Shown: positions 45,293 to 54,613, counted from the first letter of the stretch. The stretch is 64,000 bases of DNA from Sphingopyxis sp. USTB-05 (GCF_023822045.1 NZ_CP084712.1:2604001-2668000), one strand, 5' to 3'. The notes: generated from the letters alone by a model not told the origin. A program made the numbers and translations.

Positions 45293-45369
45293 TGGGGCGA
45301 CCAACGGGGCTCGAACCCGCGACCTCCGGTACCACAAACCGGCGCTCTAACCAACTGAGCTATGGTCGC
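45293..45369 (-). tRNA. tRNA-His (GTG)
   Basis: Cloverleaf: acceptor GCGACCA/TGGTCGC, D arm GCTC...GAGC, anticodon loop with GTG in a CGGT/ACCG-type stem, T arm GGTTCGAGC. Discriminator C73 and CCA are encoded. The base just before the 5' end (45370) is G, which gives the G-1:C73 pair specific to tRNA-His. Confidence 0.96.
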
Positions 45370-45483
45370 CACATAAGCGACGAGCGGCGCGCAAAGCGCC
45401 CTCGACAGCGCGCGGCGAATAGGCGCGCATCCCCCCGCTCGTCAAGCATTGTTCGCACGCGCTTCCCTGCTAAATAGCGCGCC

Positions 45484-46164
45484 ATGGCTGTGAACGAACA
45501 TGTCGACATGGCGACCTCGGGCGCCGACCGCACTGCCGAGCGGCTCGCCGCCGTTCCCGGCATCCGCCGCGCGCCGACGCCAAAGCTGCAACAGTTCATG
45601 CTGTCCGGCTTTCTCGACGCCGACACCTGCGCCGCGCTGATCGCACAGATCGACCGCGACGTACGACCCTCGACGATCGCCGATCCGAACGGAGACGACG
45701 CGTTTCGTACCAGCACGACCTGCGACCTCGACCATCGCGACCCGATCGTCATCGCGGTCAACGACCGCCTCCACGACCTCACCGGCATCCCGCGCGAATA
45801 TGGTGAACCGATGCAGGGCCAGCGCTACGACGTCGGGCAGGAGTTCAAGGCGCACACCGATTATTTTGATCCGCACGGCGCCGACTGGGAAACCTATTGC
45901 ACGGTGCCCGGCCAGCGCAGTTGGACGTTGATGATCTACCTCAACGAACCCGGTGCGGGGGGCGCGACGCGCTTTCTTGCCACGGCCAAGATGCACCAGC
46001 CTGAAACGGGCAAATTGCTCGCGTGGAACAATGTGCGGCCCGACGGCACCGTCAATCCCGAAACGCTCCACCACGGGATGAAGGTTCGTAAGGGCCGTAA
46101 ATATATCATCACCAAATGGTTTCGCGAGCGCCCCTGGCCTTGGGCCGAGGGGGAGCTGGCGTAA
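45484..46164 (+). CDS. 2-Oxoglutarate/Fe(II) oxygenase, prolyl 4-hydroxylase-like
   Basis: A 226-aa P4H-type oxygenase. The iron site is FKAHTDYFD (HxD) with a distal His in ETLHHGMKV. KGRKYIITKWFRERPWPW supplies the Lys that binds 2-oxoglutarate and the family-typical end. YDVGQEFKAHTDYF precedes it. Substrate in bacteria unknown. Good plus-strand start at 45484. Confidence 0.9.
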   Translation: MAVNEHVDMATSGADRTAERLAAVPGIRRAPTPKLQQFMLSGFLDADTCAALIAQIDRDVRPSTIADPNGDDAFRTSTTCDLDHRDPIVIAVNDRLHDLTGIPREYGEPMQGQRYDVGQEFKAHTDYFDPHGADWETYCTVPGQRSWTLMIYLNEPGAGGATRFLATAKMHQPETGKLLAWNNVRPDGTVNPETLHHGMKVRKGRKYIITKWFRERPWPWAEGELA

Positions 46165-46179
46165 CGCGGCAACAAAAAA

Positions 46180-46259
46180 CCGTTCGCATCGAGCGAAGTC
46201 GAGATGCCCATCGGCATCTTACACCTTCACGGTGTCTCGACTTCGCTCGACACGAACGG
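46180..46259. repeat. Intergenic palindrome with nested hairpins
   Basis: Outer CCGTTCG / CGAACGG, then GAGCGAAGTCGAGA / TCTCGACTTCGCTC. Inside are two small stems GATGCC/GGCATC and ACACC/GGTGT. A different subtype from the copies at 7165 and 50288 but with the same CGTTCG ends. Confidence 0.88.
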
Positions 46260-46272
46260 GATAGGTCAGTTC

Positions 46273-47019
46273 TTACTTAACCAACCGGTACTGGAAATTC
46301 AGCGTCAGCGTGTTGGCGACCCGGCCGGGTTCGACGGGGGTTGCCTTCGCCGAACCGGCGTCCATCGCCATGCGCACCATCGGCATCTGCGGCTGCGGCC
46401 CGAAGCTGCCGCCTTCGCTGATCGACACCAACTCGACGCCGCGGAAACCGGCGAGACGCGCATAATCCTGCGCTTTTGCTTCGGCCGACTTGATCGCGGT
46501 GCCGCGTGCGCCGACCAACTGCGCATCGGGATCCTTCATGCCAAACCACGGACCGTCGACATTGGTGCCGCCGGCGGCGACCAGCGCGTCGAGCAACGGC
46601 CCGATATCTTCGATCTTCGACGTCGTCGCGCGCACGCTGTTCGACACCTGATAGCCCAGGAAACGCGGCGGCTGACCGTCGCTGCGATTGTTATAATCAT
46701 ATTGCGGCGACAGGTTGATGCCGCTGGTCTGGATATCCTCGGCCTTGATCCCACGCGCTTTCGCCGCGGCAATCAGCTTGTCCATCGCGGCCGCATTCTG
46801 ACGCATCGCCTCTACCGCGGTCGGTGCGGTGGTCGTCACGCCGGCGCCAACGGTCGCCTGATCGGGGCGCGAACGCACTTCCTCGCTGATGGCGAAGGTC
46901 AGGATCGGCCCCTGGGTCGTTGCTGCTGTCACCGTCGAACCTCCCTGCTGCGCAAGCGCGGGCGTTGCCGCCATCAGCGCCAGTCCGGTTGCCATAACGG
47001 CGAACATTTGCTTCGTCAT
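46273..47019 (-). CDS. SIMPL-domain (DUF541) secreted protein
   Basis: A 248-aa periplasmic SIMPL protein. Signal peptide about residues 1-23 (cut after PALAQ). RPDQATVGAGVTTTAPTAVE, AKARGIKAEDIQTSGINLSP and GYQVSNSVRATTSKIEDIG are typical. Role is unknown, linked with stress or membrane. It is divergent from the ABC-F gene. Confidence 0.9.
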   Translation of the reverse strand: MTKQMFAVMATGLALMAATPALAQQGGSTVTAATTQGPILTFAISEEVRSRPDQATVGAGVTTTAPTAVEAMRQNAAAMDKLIAAAKARGIKAEDIQTSGINLSPQYDYNNRSDGQPPRFLGYQVSNSVRATTSKIEDIGPLLDALVAAGGTNVDGPWFGMKDPDAQLVGARGTAIKSAEAKAQDYARLAGFRGVELVSISEGGSFGPQPQMPMVRMAMDAGSAKATPVEPGRVANTLTLNFQYRLVK

Positions 47020-47153
47020 TTCATTCTCCTGTGAACCGGGCTTTCGGTCATCTGTGATGTCCGCCCCGTAACGCAGACGGAGCAGACCCGTTCCGGCCTT
47101 TGTGCTGAGCGCGCTTGCATGATGCTGAACGTATCGGTAGCGCGCCGTTCATC

Positions 47154-48929
47154 ATGGCAGCACCGATCTTATCTTATGAAGGCCTCGGCCTTGTGCAGGG
47201 CAGCGGCTGGCTGTTCCAGGACCTCGACATTTACGTCGGCGAACGCGACCGCCTTGCGCTGATCGGCCGCAACGGCGCGGGCAAGACGACGTTGCTCAAG
47301 CTGCTCGCCGGACAGATCGACGCCGACAAGGGCAAGCGCGTGATCGTGCCGGGCACGCATGTCGTCATGCTTGAACAGGAACCCGATTTTTCGGGCTTTT
47401 CGACGCTGATGGATTTCGCCGTGGCCGCGCCCAACGCGCCCGAGGAGCATGAGGTCGCCGCGATCGCCGACCAGCTTGGCATCGACATGTCGCGTACCGC
47501 AGCCAGCGCCTCGGGCGGCGAGCGCCGCCGTGCCGCGCTAGCTCGCGCCCTCGCACAAAATCCCGACGTGCTATTGCTCGACGAGCCGACCAACCATCTC
47601 GACCTCGCCGCGATCGACTGGCTCGAAAGCTGGCTTGCTCGCTACACCGGCGCTTTCGTCGCGATCAGCCATGACCGTACGTTCCTCACGCGCCTGACGC
47701 GTCAGACCCTCTGGCTCGACCGCGGCAGCATCCGCCGCAAGGAAATCGGCTTCGGCGGCTTTGAGGAATGGAGCGATGCCGTCGCGGCCGAAGAAGCACG
47801 CGCCGCCCAGCGCCTTGATTCGAAACTCCGGCTCGAGGCGCATTGGCTCGAACGCGGCGTCACCGCGCGCCGCAAGCGCAATCAGGGCCGCCTAGAAAAG
47901 CTCAAGGAAATGCGCGCCACCCGCGCCGCGATGATCGGCGGGCCCGGCGTCGCCAAGCTCGGCCTCGCCAATGACGACGTCCGTTCGAAATCGGTAATCG
48001 TCGCCGAGGGTGTCTCGAAAAGCTTCGGCGACCGCACGATCATCAAGAATTTCGATTTCCGCGTCCAGCGCGGCGACCGCATCGGCATCGTCGGCGCGAA
48101 CGGCGCGGGCAAGTCGACTTTGCTCAAGCTTCTCACGGGCGAAATTCAGCCCGACGAGGGCAGCATCACCCTCGCCCCGACGCTCGACGGCATCATTATC
48201 GACCAGCAGCGCAGCCTGCTTTCGCCGGAAAAGACCGTCCGCGACATCCTCTCGGACGGCGGTGACTGGATCGAGGTGCGCGGCGTCAAAAAGCATATCC
48301 AGGGCTATTTGAAAGAATTCCTCTTCGATCCCGGCGTGATCGAGGCCAGCGTTGGCGCGCTGTCGGGCGGCGAACGTTCGCGCCTCCTTCTCGCGCGCGA
48401 ATTCGCGCGCGAATCGAACCTGCTGGTACTCGACGAGCCCACGAACGACCTCGACCTCGAAACGCTCGACCTGTTGCAGGAAGTCATCGCCGATTATGCC
48501 GGCACCGTGCTGCTCGTCAGCCACGACCGCGACTTCCTCGACCGTACGGTCACCGTGACGCTCGGCCTCGATGGATCGGGCAAAGTCGACATCGTTGCGG
48601 GCGGCTATGCCGACTGGGAAGCGAAGCGGGTCAAGCCGAACGCCGCCAAAGCCAGGGCGGCCGCCGCGGCGCCGCCGCCGCCACCCACCGCGCGCAAGAA
48701 ATTGAGCTACAAGGACCAGCGCGACTATGATCTCCTCCCTGCCCGGATCGAGGAAATCGAAAAGGAAATGGCGGCGATCGAGACCGAACTCTCCGACGGC
48801 AATCTTTTCGTGCGCGACAATGCGCGGTTCAATGCCCTGACGGGCAAGCTCGACAAGCTGCGCGATGAAAAAGCGGCGGCGGAGGACCGCTGGCTCGCGT
48901 TGGCCGAAGAGGTTGAAGGCCTCCAATAG
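47154..48929 (+). CDS. ABC-F ATPase, Uup-like
   Basis: A 591-aa soluble protein with two ABC domains. First Walker A LIGRNGAGKTTLLKLL, signature SASGGERRRAALARAL, second Walker A IVGANGAGKSTLLKLL, signature LSGGERSRLLLAREFA, each with DEPTN(H/D)LD. A C-terminal coiled coil (LPARIEEIEKEMAAIETELS) is as in Uup. ABC-F proteins act on the ribosome. The start at 47154 gives MAAPILSYEGLGL; a frame to 47115 is rejected. Confidence 0.92.
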   Translation: MAAPILSYEGLGLVQGSGWLFQDLDIYVGERDRLALIGRNGAGKTTLLKLLAGQIDADKGKRVIVPGTHVVMLEQEPDFSGFSTLMDFAVAAPNAPEEHEVAAIADQLGIDMSRTAASASGGERRRAALARALAQNPDVLLLDEPTNHLDLAAIDWLESWLARYTGAFVAISHDRTFLTRLTRQTLWLDRGSIRRKEIGFGGFEEWSDAVAAEEARAAQRLDSKLRLEAHWLERGVTARRKRNQGRLEKLKEMRATRAAMIGGPGVAKLGLANDDVRSKSVIVAEGVSKSFGDRTIIKNFDFRVQRGDRIGIVGANGAGKSTLLKLLTGEIQPDEGSITLAPTLDGIIIDQQRSLLSPEKTVRDILSDGGDWIEVRGVKKHIQGYLKEFLFDPGVIEASVGALSGGERSRLLLAREFARESNLLVLDEPTNDLDLETLDLLQEVIADYAGTVLLVSHDRDFLDRTVTVTLGLDGSGKVDIVAGGYADWEAKRVKPNAAKARAAAAAPPPPPTARKKLSYKDQRDYDLLPARIEEIEKEMAAIETELSDGNLFVRDNARFNALTGKLDKLRDEKAAAEDRWLALAEEVEGLQ

Positions 48930-48996
48930 CCGACCTCTAGAGAGCGATCCGCTGCCCCGTCGTGCAACGTCGATATAGGTCAGCTACTCTCCCTCT

Positions 48997-49087
48997 CGTC
49001 ACCCCCGGACTTGACCCGGGGTCCCGCTTAATCTTGAAACCAATCGAGGCGCAAAAGCGGGATCCCGGGTCAAGCTCGGGATGACGG
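48997..49087. repeat. Palindromic repeat, GTCACCCCCGG type
   Basis: CGTCACCCCCGGACTTGACC faces GGATCCCGGGTCAAGCTCGG. Between the convergent ABC-F and DUF6456 genes. Confidence 0.87.
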
Positions 49088-49149
49088 ACGTGGGAGTCGG
49101 GACGCCCGCTCACCACCCAAAACCAACCTCTCCGCTTACGCCCTCATCC

Positions 49150-49632
49150 TCACCCCGTCCCGTAAAAGCGCGCCAGCCGGTCGAGCGCCAGTCCCAGCAC
49201 CAGCTTGCCCGACCGCGCCGGCCACCCGAGCGCCTTTTCCGCATCCCCAATTCCCTCGCCCGCGCAGATCACGCGCCAGCAGATGTCGGCGAGACCCGGC
49301 CCTGCGGCATCGATCGCCGCGTGAAAACGCCGATGTGCATCGATCCGCGCAAGCGAGGCGTCCGAAGCGCGTGCGCCGCCGCGGTTCTTTCCCGGCGGCG
49401 CGGCATCCCAGCGCATCGTCACGTGGGCCGACAGCCCCGCGCGCTCATAGTCGCCCCGCAATCGCTCGCCCGCGCCGAGCTGCTCCGCCGTGAGCAACCC
49501 GCGCGATGCGAGCCAGGCGACCGGGCTTTCGGCGACATTGACCGTTACATGCCGCATCATCTGCCGCCCTCTCTTCACCGGATCGATGCGGTCGTCGGGG
49601 TGGACGCGGGTCTCGAGGCGCTGTGCGGTCAT
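49150..49632 (-). CDS. DUF6456-domain protein
   Basis: A 160-aa protein. RHVTVNVAESPVAWLASRGL, AGERLRGDYERAGLSAHVTM, GPGLADICWRVICAGEGIGD and EKALGWPARSGKLVLGLALD are the conserved blocks of DUF6456 as I know it. From memory this domain is linked to regulators of gene transfer agents (GafA/GafY-type), which I cannot check here. It is divergent from an XRE regulator, with a shared element between them. AGGAGA precedes the ATG. Confidence 0.75.
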   Translation of the reverse strand: MTAQRLETRVHPDDRIDPVKRGRQMMRHVTVNVAESPVAWLASRGLLTAEQLGAGERLRGDYERAGLSAHVTMRWDAAPPGKNRGGARASDASLARIDAHRRFHAAIDAAGPGLADICWRVICAGEGIGDAEKALGWPARSGKLVLGLALDRLARFYGTG

Positions 49633-49663
49633 GCGATTCTCCTGTGCTGCACAGCGGGCTTGA

Positions 49664-49685
49664 CACTGGAATATTTTGTAGGAAA
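49664..49685 (-). promoter_or_regulatory. Shared leader element, copy C
   Basis: On the minus strand TTTCCTACA is followed four bases later by ATTCCA, the same blocks seen at 59156 (where two bases separate them). It lies between the divergent DUF6456 and XRE genes, 32 to 53 bases before the DUF6456 start. Confidence 0.45.
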
Positions 49686-49719
49686 GAAGAAACCGATTTG
49701 GTTATTTGAGGGTTTTGCG

Positions 49720-50280
49720 ATGATCAACAGCATCCGCTCGGTCCGCCGCGCCAAGGGTCTGACGCTCGAAGAGGTCGGCCAGCGCTGCGTTCCGCCGACC
49801 ACCGCCCAGACTATCGGCCGCCTCGAAACGGGCACCCGCACGCTGTCGCTCGGCTGGATGAACCGTATCGCCGCAGCGCTTGGCGTCGATGCTGCAGAGC
49901 TCGTCCAGTTGCCGCAGGATGCGCAGCTTACGATCACGGCGCTTCTCGGCGCAGAGGGCGCGCTGGCGCCCACCCGCGTCGAACAGGCGCTGACCGCGCG
50001 CCCGGGTGAGGATATGGTCGCAGTCCGCGTCACCTCGTCGATAGGCGACTATCGCGCGGGAGACGAAATCTGGTGTCGCCGGATCGAGGGGGACTGGGGC
50101 AGCATGCTCAACCGCGACCTTCTCGTCCCCCGCCCCGCCGGCCGCTTCTTCTTCGCGCGCCTGCTCAACGTCGACGGCGAAAAACTCCACCTGCTTCCGC
50201 TCGGCACCGGCCAGCGGCAGCAGGTCGTCAACAACCCACCTTGGGCCGCGGTCGCCGTCCGGTTGCTGCGCACACTCTAA
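49720..50280 (+). CDS. XRE regulator with S24-like C-terminal domain
   Basis: A 186-aa protein. The N-terminal HTH is IRSVRRAKGLTLEEVGQRCV, then TAQTIGRLETGTRTLSL (about residues 4-48). The C-terminal beta-rich part (TSSIGDYRAGDEIWCRRIEG, LVPRPAGRFFFARLLNVDG) looks like a LexA/S24-type dimerisation fold without a clear catalytic Ser/Lys pair. The start at 49720 follows GAGGG. It may repress itself and the divergent DUF6456 gene. Confidence 0.83.
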   Translation: MINSIRSVRRAKGLTLEEVGQRCVPPTTAQTIGRLETGTRTLSLGWMNRIAAALGVDAAELVQLPQDAQLTITALLGAEGALAPTRVEQALTARPGEDMVAVRVTSSIGDYRAGDEIWCRRIEGDWGSMLNRDLLVPRPAGRFFFARLLNVDGEKLHLLPLGTGQRQQVVNNPPWAAVAVRLLRTL

Positions 50281-50287
50281 CTCAATT

Positions 50288-50371
50288 CCGTTCGCCCTGA
50301 GCTTGTCGAAGGGCCGTCCTTTTCTTTTCCCAAGAGGAAGAACAGTGCTTCGACAAGCTCAGCACGAACGG
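50288..50371. repeat. Intergenic palindromic repeat, CTTGTCGAAG type
   Basis: CCGTTCGCCCTGAGCTTGTC faces GACAAGCTCAGCACGAACGG, the same arms as at 7165. The right end touches the AAAGGAGG ribosome site of the glycosyltransferase. Confidence 0.9.
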
Positions 50372-50385
50372 AAAGGAGGTTGCGC

Positions 50386-51555
50386 ATGACGGCCCCCCTG
50401 CGCGTCCTGTCGATCGCCACGCTCTTTCCCGACGCGGCACGGCCGAACTTCGGCCTGTTCGTCGAGAAGAGCCTCCGCGCGCTCGCGGCGCAGCCGGGGA
50501 TCGACCTCACCATCGTCGCCCCCGTCGGCCTGCCGCCCTTCCCGCTTTCGCTCCACAAGCGCTATCGCGCGCTGCGCAGCCTTCCGCGCTCCGAACAGTG
50601 GAACGGTCTCTCCGTCGTGCGTCCACGCTTCACCCTGATTCCGCGCTACGGCGCGCGCCGTAATCCGGCGAAGGTCGCCCGCGCGGTCCTTTCTGCCGTG
50701 CGAGGGCAACAGTTCGACGTTGCCGATGCCCAATTCTTCTACCCCGACGGTCCCGCCGCGATGCAGGTCGCCGAAGCGCTGGGCATTCCCTTTTCGGCGA
50801 AGGCCCGCGGCGCCGATATCAGCCACTTCGGCCATGATCCTGCCACCCGGTCGCAGGTGATCGAAGCGGGCACGAAGGCGGCCGGACTACTCGCGGTATC
50901 CGAAGCGATGCGCGACGACATGGCCGCGATCGGCATCGATACGGCAAGAACCACGGTCCACTACACCGGCATCGACACCGCGCGCTTTCACCCCGGCGAC
51001 CGCGCCACCGCGCGCGCCGCGATCAGCATGGGCGACGCCCCCGCCATTCTTACCGTTGGCGCGCTGATCCCGCGTAAGGGCCAATCGCTCGTGATCGAGG
51101 CCCTACCCGCGCTGCCCGGCGTCCACTATTGGCTCGCCGGCGCCGGCGAAGAGGAAAGCCGTTACCGCGCGCTCGCGCAGAAGCTGGGCGTCGAAGGGCG
51201 CGTATATTTCATGGGCCCCGTAGCGAACGCCGACCTCCCCCGGCTCTATCGCGCCGCCGATGCCGTCGTCATGCCGTCGGCGAGCGAAGGCCTCGCAAAT
51301 GCCTGGGTGGAAGCTCTCGCGTGTGGAACCCCCATCGTGATCAGCAACGCGGGCGGCGCCGCCGAACTGGTCACATCGCCCGTCGCGGGCCGCATTGTCG
51401 ACCGCACCCCCGAAGCGATTGCCGAAGCGGTGCGCGCGATCCTCGCAAACCCGCCCCAGCCGTCCGAGGTCGCAGCCACCCTCGATGGCCGCTTCGACTG
51501 GGATCGCAACGGTTGCGAACTCGCTGCGCATCTCCGCCGCTGCGCGCGTCTCTAG
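50386..51555 (+). CDS. Glycosyltransferase, family 4 (GT-B)
   Basis: A 389-aa retaining glycosyltransferase. The N domain LRVLSIATLFPDAARPNFGL is typical of sugar transferases of exopolysaccharide or LPS. The C domain has ILTVGALIPRKGQSLVIEAL, RAADAVVMPSASEGLANAWV and the EALACGTPIVISNAGGAAEL nucleotide-sugar site. The start at 50386 has AAAGGAGG at 7 bases. The donor and acceptor are unknown. Confidence 0.9.
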   Translation: MTAPLRVLSIATLFPDAARPNFGLFVEKSLRALAAQPGIDLTIVAPVGLPPFPLSLHKRYRALRSLPRSEQWNGLSVVRPRFTLIPRYGARRNPAKVARAVLSAVRGQQFDVADAQFFYPDGPAAMQVAEALGIPFSAKARGADISHFGHDPATRSQVIEAGTKAAGLLAVSEAMRDDMAAIGIDTARTTVHYTGIDTARFHPGDRATARAAISMGDAPAILTVGALIPRKGQSLVIEALPALPGVHYWLAGAGEEESRYRALAQKLGVEGRVYFMGPVANADLPRLYRAADAVVMPSASEGLANAWVEALACGTPIVISNAGGAAELVTSPVAGRIVDRTPEAIAEAVRAILANPPQPSEVAATLDGRFDWDRNGCELAAHLRRCARL

Positions 51556-51558
51556 ATA

Positions 51559-51599
51559 CGGCAACGCCGGCCCGCTCTTTGGAGCGGACCGGCGCCGTT
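51559..51599 (+). terminator. Terminator hairpin after the glycosyltransferase
   Basis: GCCGG-CCGCTC / GAGCGG-CCGGC stem with a 4-base TTTG loop and one mismatched pair, extended by ACGGC/GCCGT, then TTT. It faces secF downstream. Confidence 0.75.
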
Positions 51600-51621
51600 T
51601 CATCTACAAAATCGCAAGAAT

Positions 51622-52602
51622 TCAGACGACCGCGCCGTCGTCCTTGCGTTCGACGCGTTCGCCGCCTTCGATGCCAGCGGTCGTGCGCGGCACGAAGCTG
51701 TGCGGGCCGACCTTCAGCCACACCAGCACCGGCGTCGACATCAGCACCGAGGAATAGCCGCCGATGAACACCCCGAACAGCATCGCAGCGGTAAAGCCGA
51801 AAATCACGTCGGGGCCGAAAAGCAACAACATCCCAAGCGCCAACACCATCGCAACCGTCGTCATCACCGTGCGCGACAGCGTTTCGTTGATGCTGAGATT
51901 GAGAAGCGGAACAATCTCCATCTTGCGGTATTTTTTCAGATTCTCGCGAATACGGTCGTACACGACGATCGTGTCGTTGAGCGAATAGCCGACGATGGTC
52001 AGCAACGCCGCGACGCTGTTCAGGTCGAACTGCATCTGCGTCACGGCGAACAGGCCGAATGTCAGCGATACCTCATGGAACAGGCGGCCAAGCGCGCCGA
52101 CGCCGAACTGCCATTCAAAGCGGATCCAGATATAAATGGAGATACCGAGAATCGCGAGACCAAGGCTGATCGCACCGGTGCGGATCAACTCCCCCGAAAC
52201 CTTGCCCGACACGGTTTCGACCGAACCGGTCTTCGCGGTCGGGAAGGCCTTATGAATGCCCGAGACCAATTGCTGCCCCGCGCGTTCGGCCGCGTCCTTG
52301 TCGCCTTCCGGCAGCGCGGTACGGATCGACACGGCTTTGTCCGATCCGAACTGCTGGATCGTCGCTTCGCCAAGGCCAATATCGCCCACCTTTTCGCGGA
52401 TTTCGTCGATCGGCGGCATGGCCTGCGTGAATTCCACGCGGACCGATTGGCCGCCGACGAAGTCGACGCCAAGGTTCAGACCCTTCACGGCGACCAGCGC
52501 GATCGACACGGCCACGAGGAAAAAGCTCATGAACGAGGCGAGCTTTCGCCAGCGCAGGAAATCGATGTTGGTGTCGTCAGGAACGAGTTTTAGCAAGCGC
52601 AT
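51622..52602 (-). CDS. secF: Protein translocase subunit SecF
   Basis: A 326-aa SecF. An N-terminal segment (ASFMSFFLVAVSIALVAVK) precedes a periplasmic domain. The conserved membrane part has GYSLNDTIVVYDRIRENLKK and NETLSRTVMTTVAMVLALG. With SecD it uses the proton motive force to complete protein export. It lies 12 bases after secD. Confidence 0.95.
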   Translation of the reverse strand: MRLLKLVPDDTNIDFLRWRKLASFMSFFLVAVSIALVAVKGLNLGVDFVGGQSVRVEFTQAMPPIDEIREKVGDIGLGEATIQQFGSDKAVSIRTALPEGDKDAAERAGQQLVSGIHKAFPTAKTGSVETVSGKVSGELIRTGAISLGLAILGISIYIWIRFEWQFGVGALGRLFHEVSLTFGLFAVTQMQFDLNSVAALLTIVGYSLNDTIVVYDRIRENLKKYRKMEIVPLLNLSINETLSRTVMTTVAMVLALGMLLLFGPDVIFGFTAAMLFGVFIGGYSSVLMSTPVLVWLKVGPHSFVPRTTAGIEGGERVERKDDGAVV

Positions 52603-52614
52603 CGTTTCGCTCCC

Positions 52615-54228
52615 TTAAATATTGATCGACGTCGGGCGCTTGGTCCGCAGCCAATGGGCTACGAACATGCGCGTGACGGTAACGGCAGTGAAAACGCTGG
52701 TTACGATACCGATGGTCAAGACCACCGCAAAGCCCTTGATCGGGCCCGACCCGAACCAGAACATCAACGCGGCGGCGATGACGTTGGTGACGTTCGCATC
52801 GAAAATCGCGCGGCTGGCTTCCGAATAGCCGAGTTCGATGGCCTGGAACACCTTTCGCCCGCGTTTCAGTTCCTCGCGTATGCGTTCGTTGATCAGCACG
52901 TTCGCATCGACCGCGGCGCCGATCGTCAGCACGAAGCCCGCAATACCGGGCAACGTCAGCGTCGCATTGAACGCCGCCATGACCGCGATGATCAGGAACA
53001 CGTTAAAGACCAGCGCGACGCAGGCATAGACGCCGAAACGCCCATAGACGACGAGCATCAGTACCAGCACCGACACCGTGGCAATGATTCCGGCGATCGC
53101 GCCCTTGCGGATCGAGTCGGCGCCGAGTTCGGGCGTCACCGTCCGCTCCTCAACGACGGTCATCTTCACCGGCAGCGCACCCGAACGCAGCGAAATCGCC
53201 AGCGCATTGGCGCTCGCAACGCTGAAGCTGCCCGAAATCTGCGCGCTGCCGCCAAGGATCGGCTCGTTGATCGACGGCGCCGACAGCACCTTGCCGTCAA
53301 GCACCATCGCGAACCGCTTGCCGACGCTCTGCGCGGTAACCTTGGCAAAGGTGTTCGAACCGCCCGAATCGAACCGGATCGAAACGACCGGCTGGTTGTT
53401 CTGCGGATCATAGCTCTGCTTGGCGTCGATCAGCTGCTCGCCGCTGATCATCACCTGACGGCGCAGCACTTCGAACGCCGCGCCGTTGCCCTCGCCCACG
53501 GCATAGGGAACGATTTCGCTGCCCACGGGCACGCGGCCCGCGGCCGCCTCGGCGGGGTCCGCATTGGCGTCGACCATGCGGAATTCAAGCCGCGCGGTCT
53601 TGCCGATCAATTCCTTCAGCGCCGCCGGATCCTGCAGACCGGGGACCTGCACCACGACGCGGTCGGTGCCTTCGCGGATGATCGTCGGTTCGCGCGTACC
53701 GAGCGCGTTGACGCGCTTGTCGATGATGTCGCGCGCGGTATCCATCGCGTTCGCGACCGCCTGCGCCTGTCCGGCGCCGGTCGGAGTCATCTCGATCCGC
53801 GTTGAATTGACGACCGTGACCGTCCAATCGCGCTGACCCGTCAGCTGCGCACCGCGCGTCTCGTTGAACAAGCGTTCGCGCGCTTCGTCGAGCTTCGAAA
53901 GGTCGCGGACAAGGAAGCTGATCTTGCCGCCCGCGGTCGACAGTTCGCCGATCGCGATGTCATCGTCCGGGCCGGTTTCGCCACGCATCGCTGCGCGCAC
54001 GGTCTTTTCCATGTTCGCGAGCTGCGTCTTGCGGAGGTCGTTGATGTCGGCCTCGAGCAGCAAATGGCTGCCGCCGGCAAGGTCGAGGCCCAGGTTGACC
54101 TTCGCCTGCAGGAAGGACGGCAGGCTATTGACCGTCTTTTCGGGAAGAAAACTGGGGATGGAAAAGAGGATACCAAGCAGCAGGATGATGCTGATGCCGA
54201 TGGTCTTCCAGCGCGGGAAATCGAGCAT
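52615..54228 (-). CDS. secD: Protein translocase subunit SecD
   Basis: A 537-aa SecD with six membrane segments. VNLGLDLAGGSHLLLEADIN marks the first periplasmic part, VQVPGLQDPAALKELIGKTA the P1 head. The C-terminal RND core contains GAAVDANVLINERIREELKRG. It partners SecF and YajC. The order yajC-secD-secF is canonical. Confidence 0.95.
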   Translation of the reverse strand: MLDFPRWKTIGISIILLLGILFSIPSFLPEKTVNSLPSFLQAKVNLGLDLAGGSHLLLEADINDLRKTQLANMEKTVRAAMRGETGPDDDIAIGELSTAGGKISFLVRDLSKLDEARERLFNETRGAQLTGQRDWTVTVVNSTRIEMTPTGAGQAQAVANAMDTARDIIDKRVNALGTREPTIIREGTDRVVVQVPGLQDPAALKELIGKTARLEFRMVDANADPAEAAAGRVPVGSEIVPYAVGEGNGAAFEVLRRQVMISGEQLIDAKQSYDPQNNQPVVSIRFDSGGSNTFAKVTAQSVGKRFAMVLDGKVLSAPSINEPILGGSAQISGSFSVASANALAISLRSGALPVKMTVVEERTVTPELGADSIRKGAIAGIIATVSVLVLMLVVYGRFGVYACVALVFNVFLIIAVMAAFNATLTLPGIAGFVLTIGAAVDANVLINERIREELKRGRKVFQAIELGYSEASRAIFDANVTNVIAAALMFWFGSGPIKGFAVVLTIGIVTSVFTAVTVTRMFVAHWLRTKRPTSINI

Positions 54229-54283
54229 GGTCTATTGATCCGATAGCTGGAGCGGGCCCGCGAAGGACGCGGGCGCCGCCGCG

Positions 54284-54613
54284 TCAGTCGTTGGCGGGCT
54301 TGCCACCGGGCTGCAGAACGTCGGCCAGGGTCGACTTCACGACCTTGATCTTCACGCCCTGTGCGATTTCGACATCGACGAAATCATCGTCGACGCGCGT
54401 GATCTTGCCGACGATGCCGCCGCCCGTCACGACCTGATCGCGCGGCTTTACCGCTGCAACCTTGGCGCGATGTTCCTTGGCGCGAACCTGCTGCGGGCGG
54501 ATCAGGAAGAACCAGAAAACCGCGAAGATCAGCAGATAGGGAACCAGCATCAGGAAACCGGCAGCCCCGCCGCCCGATCCGGCCGCCTGGGTCAGAAGCA
54601 ATTGCGTCGACAT
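54284..54613 (-). CDS. yajC: Preprotein translocase subunit YajC
   Basis: A 109-aa single-pass protein. LVPYLLIFAVFWFFLIRPQQ is the family block and VVTGGGIVGKITRVDDDFVD the SH3-like part. It is first in yajC-secD-secF, 55 bases before secD. The start 54613 (MSTQLLLTQAAG) is preferred over 54667, with GGAAAG upstream. Confidence 0.93.
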   Translation of the reverse strand: MSTQLLLTQAAGSGGGAAGFLMLVPYLLIFAVFWFFLIRPQQVRAKEHRAKVAAVKPRDQVVTGGGIVGKITRVDDDFVDVEIAQGVKIKVVKSTLADVLQPGGKPAND

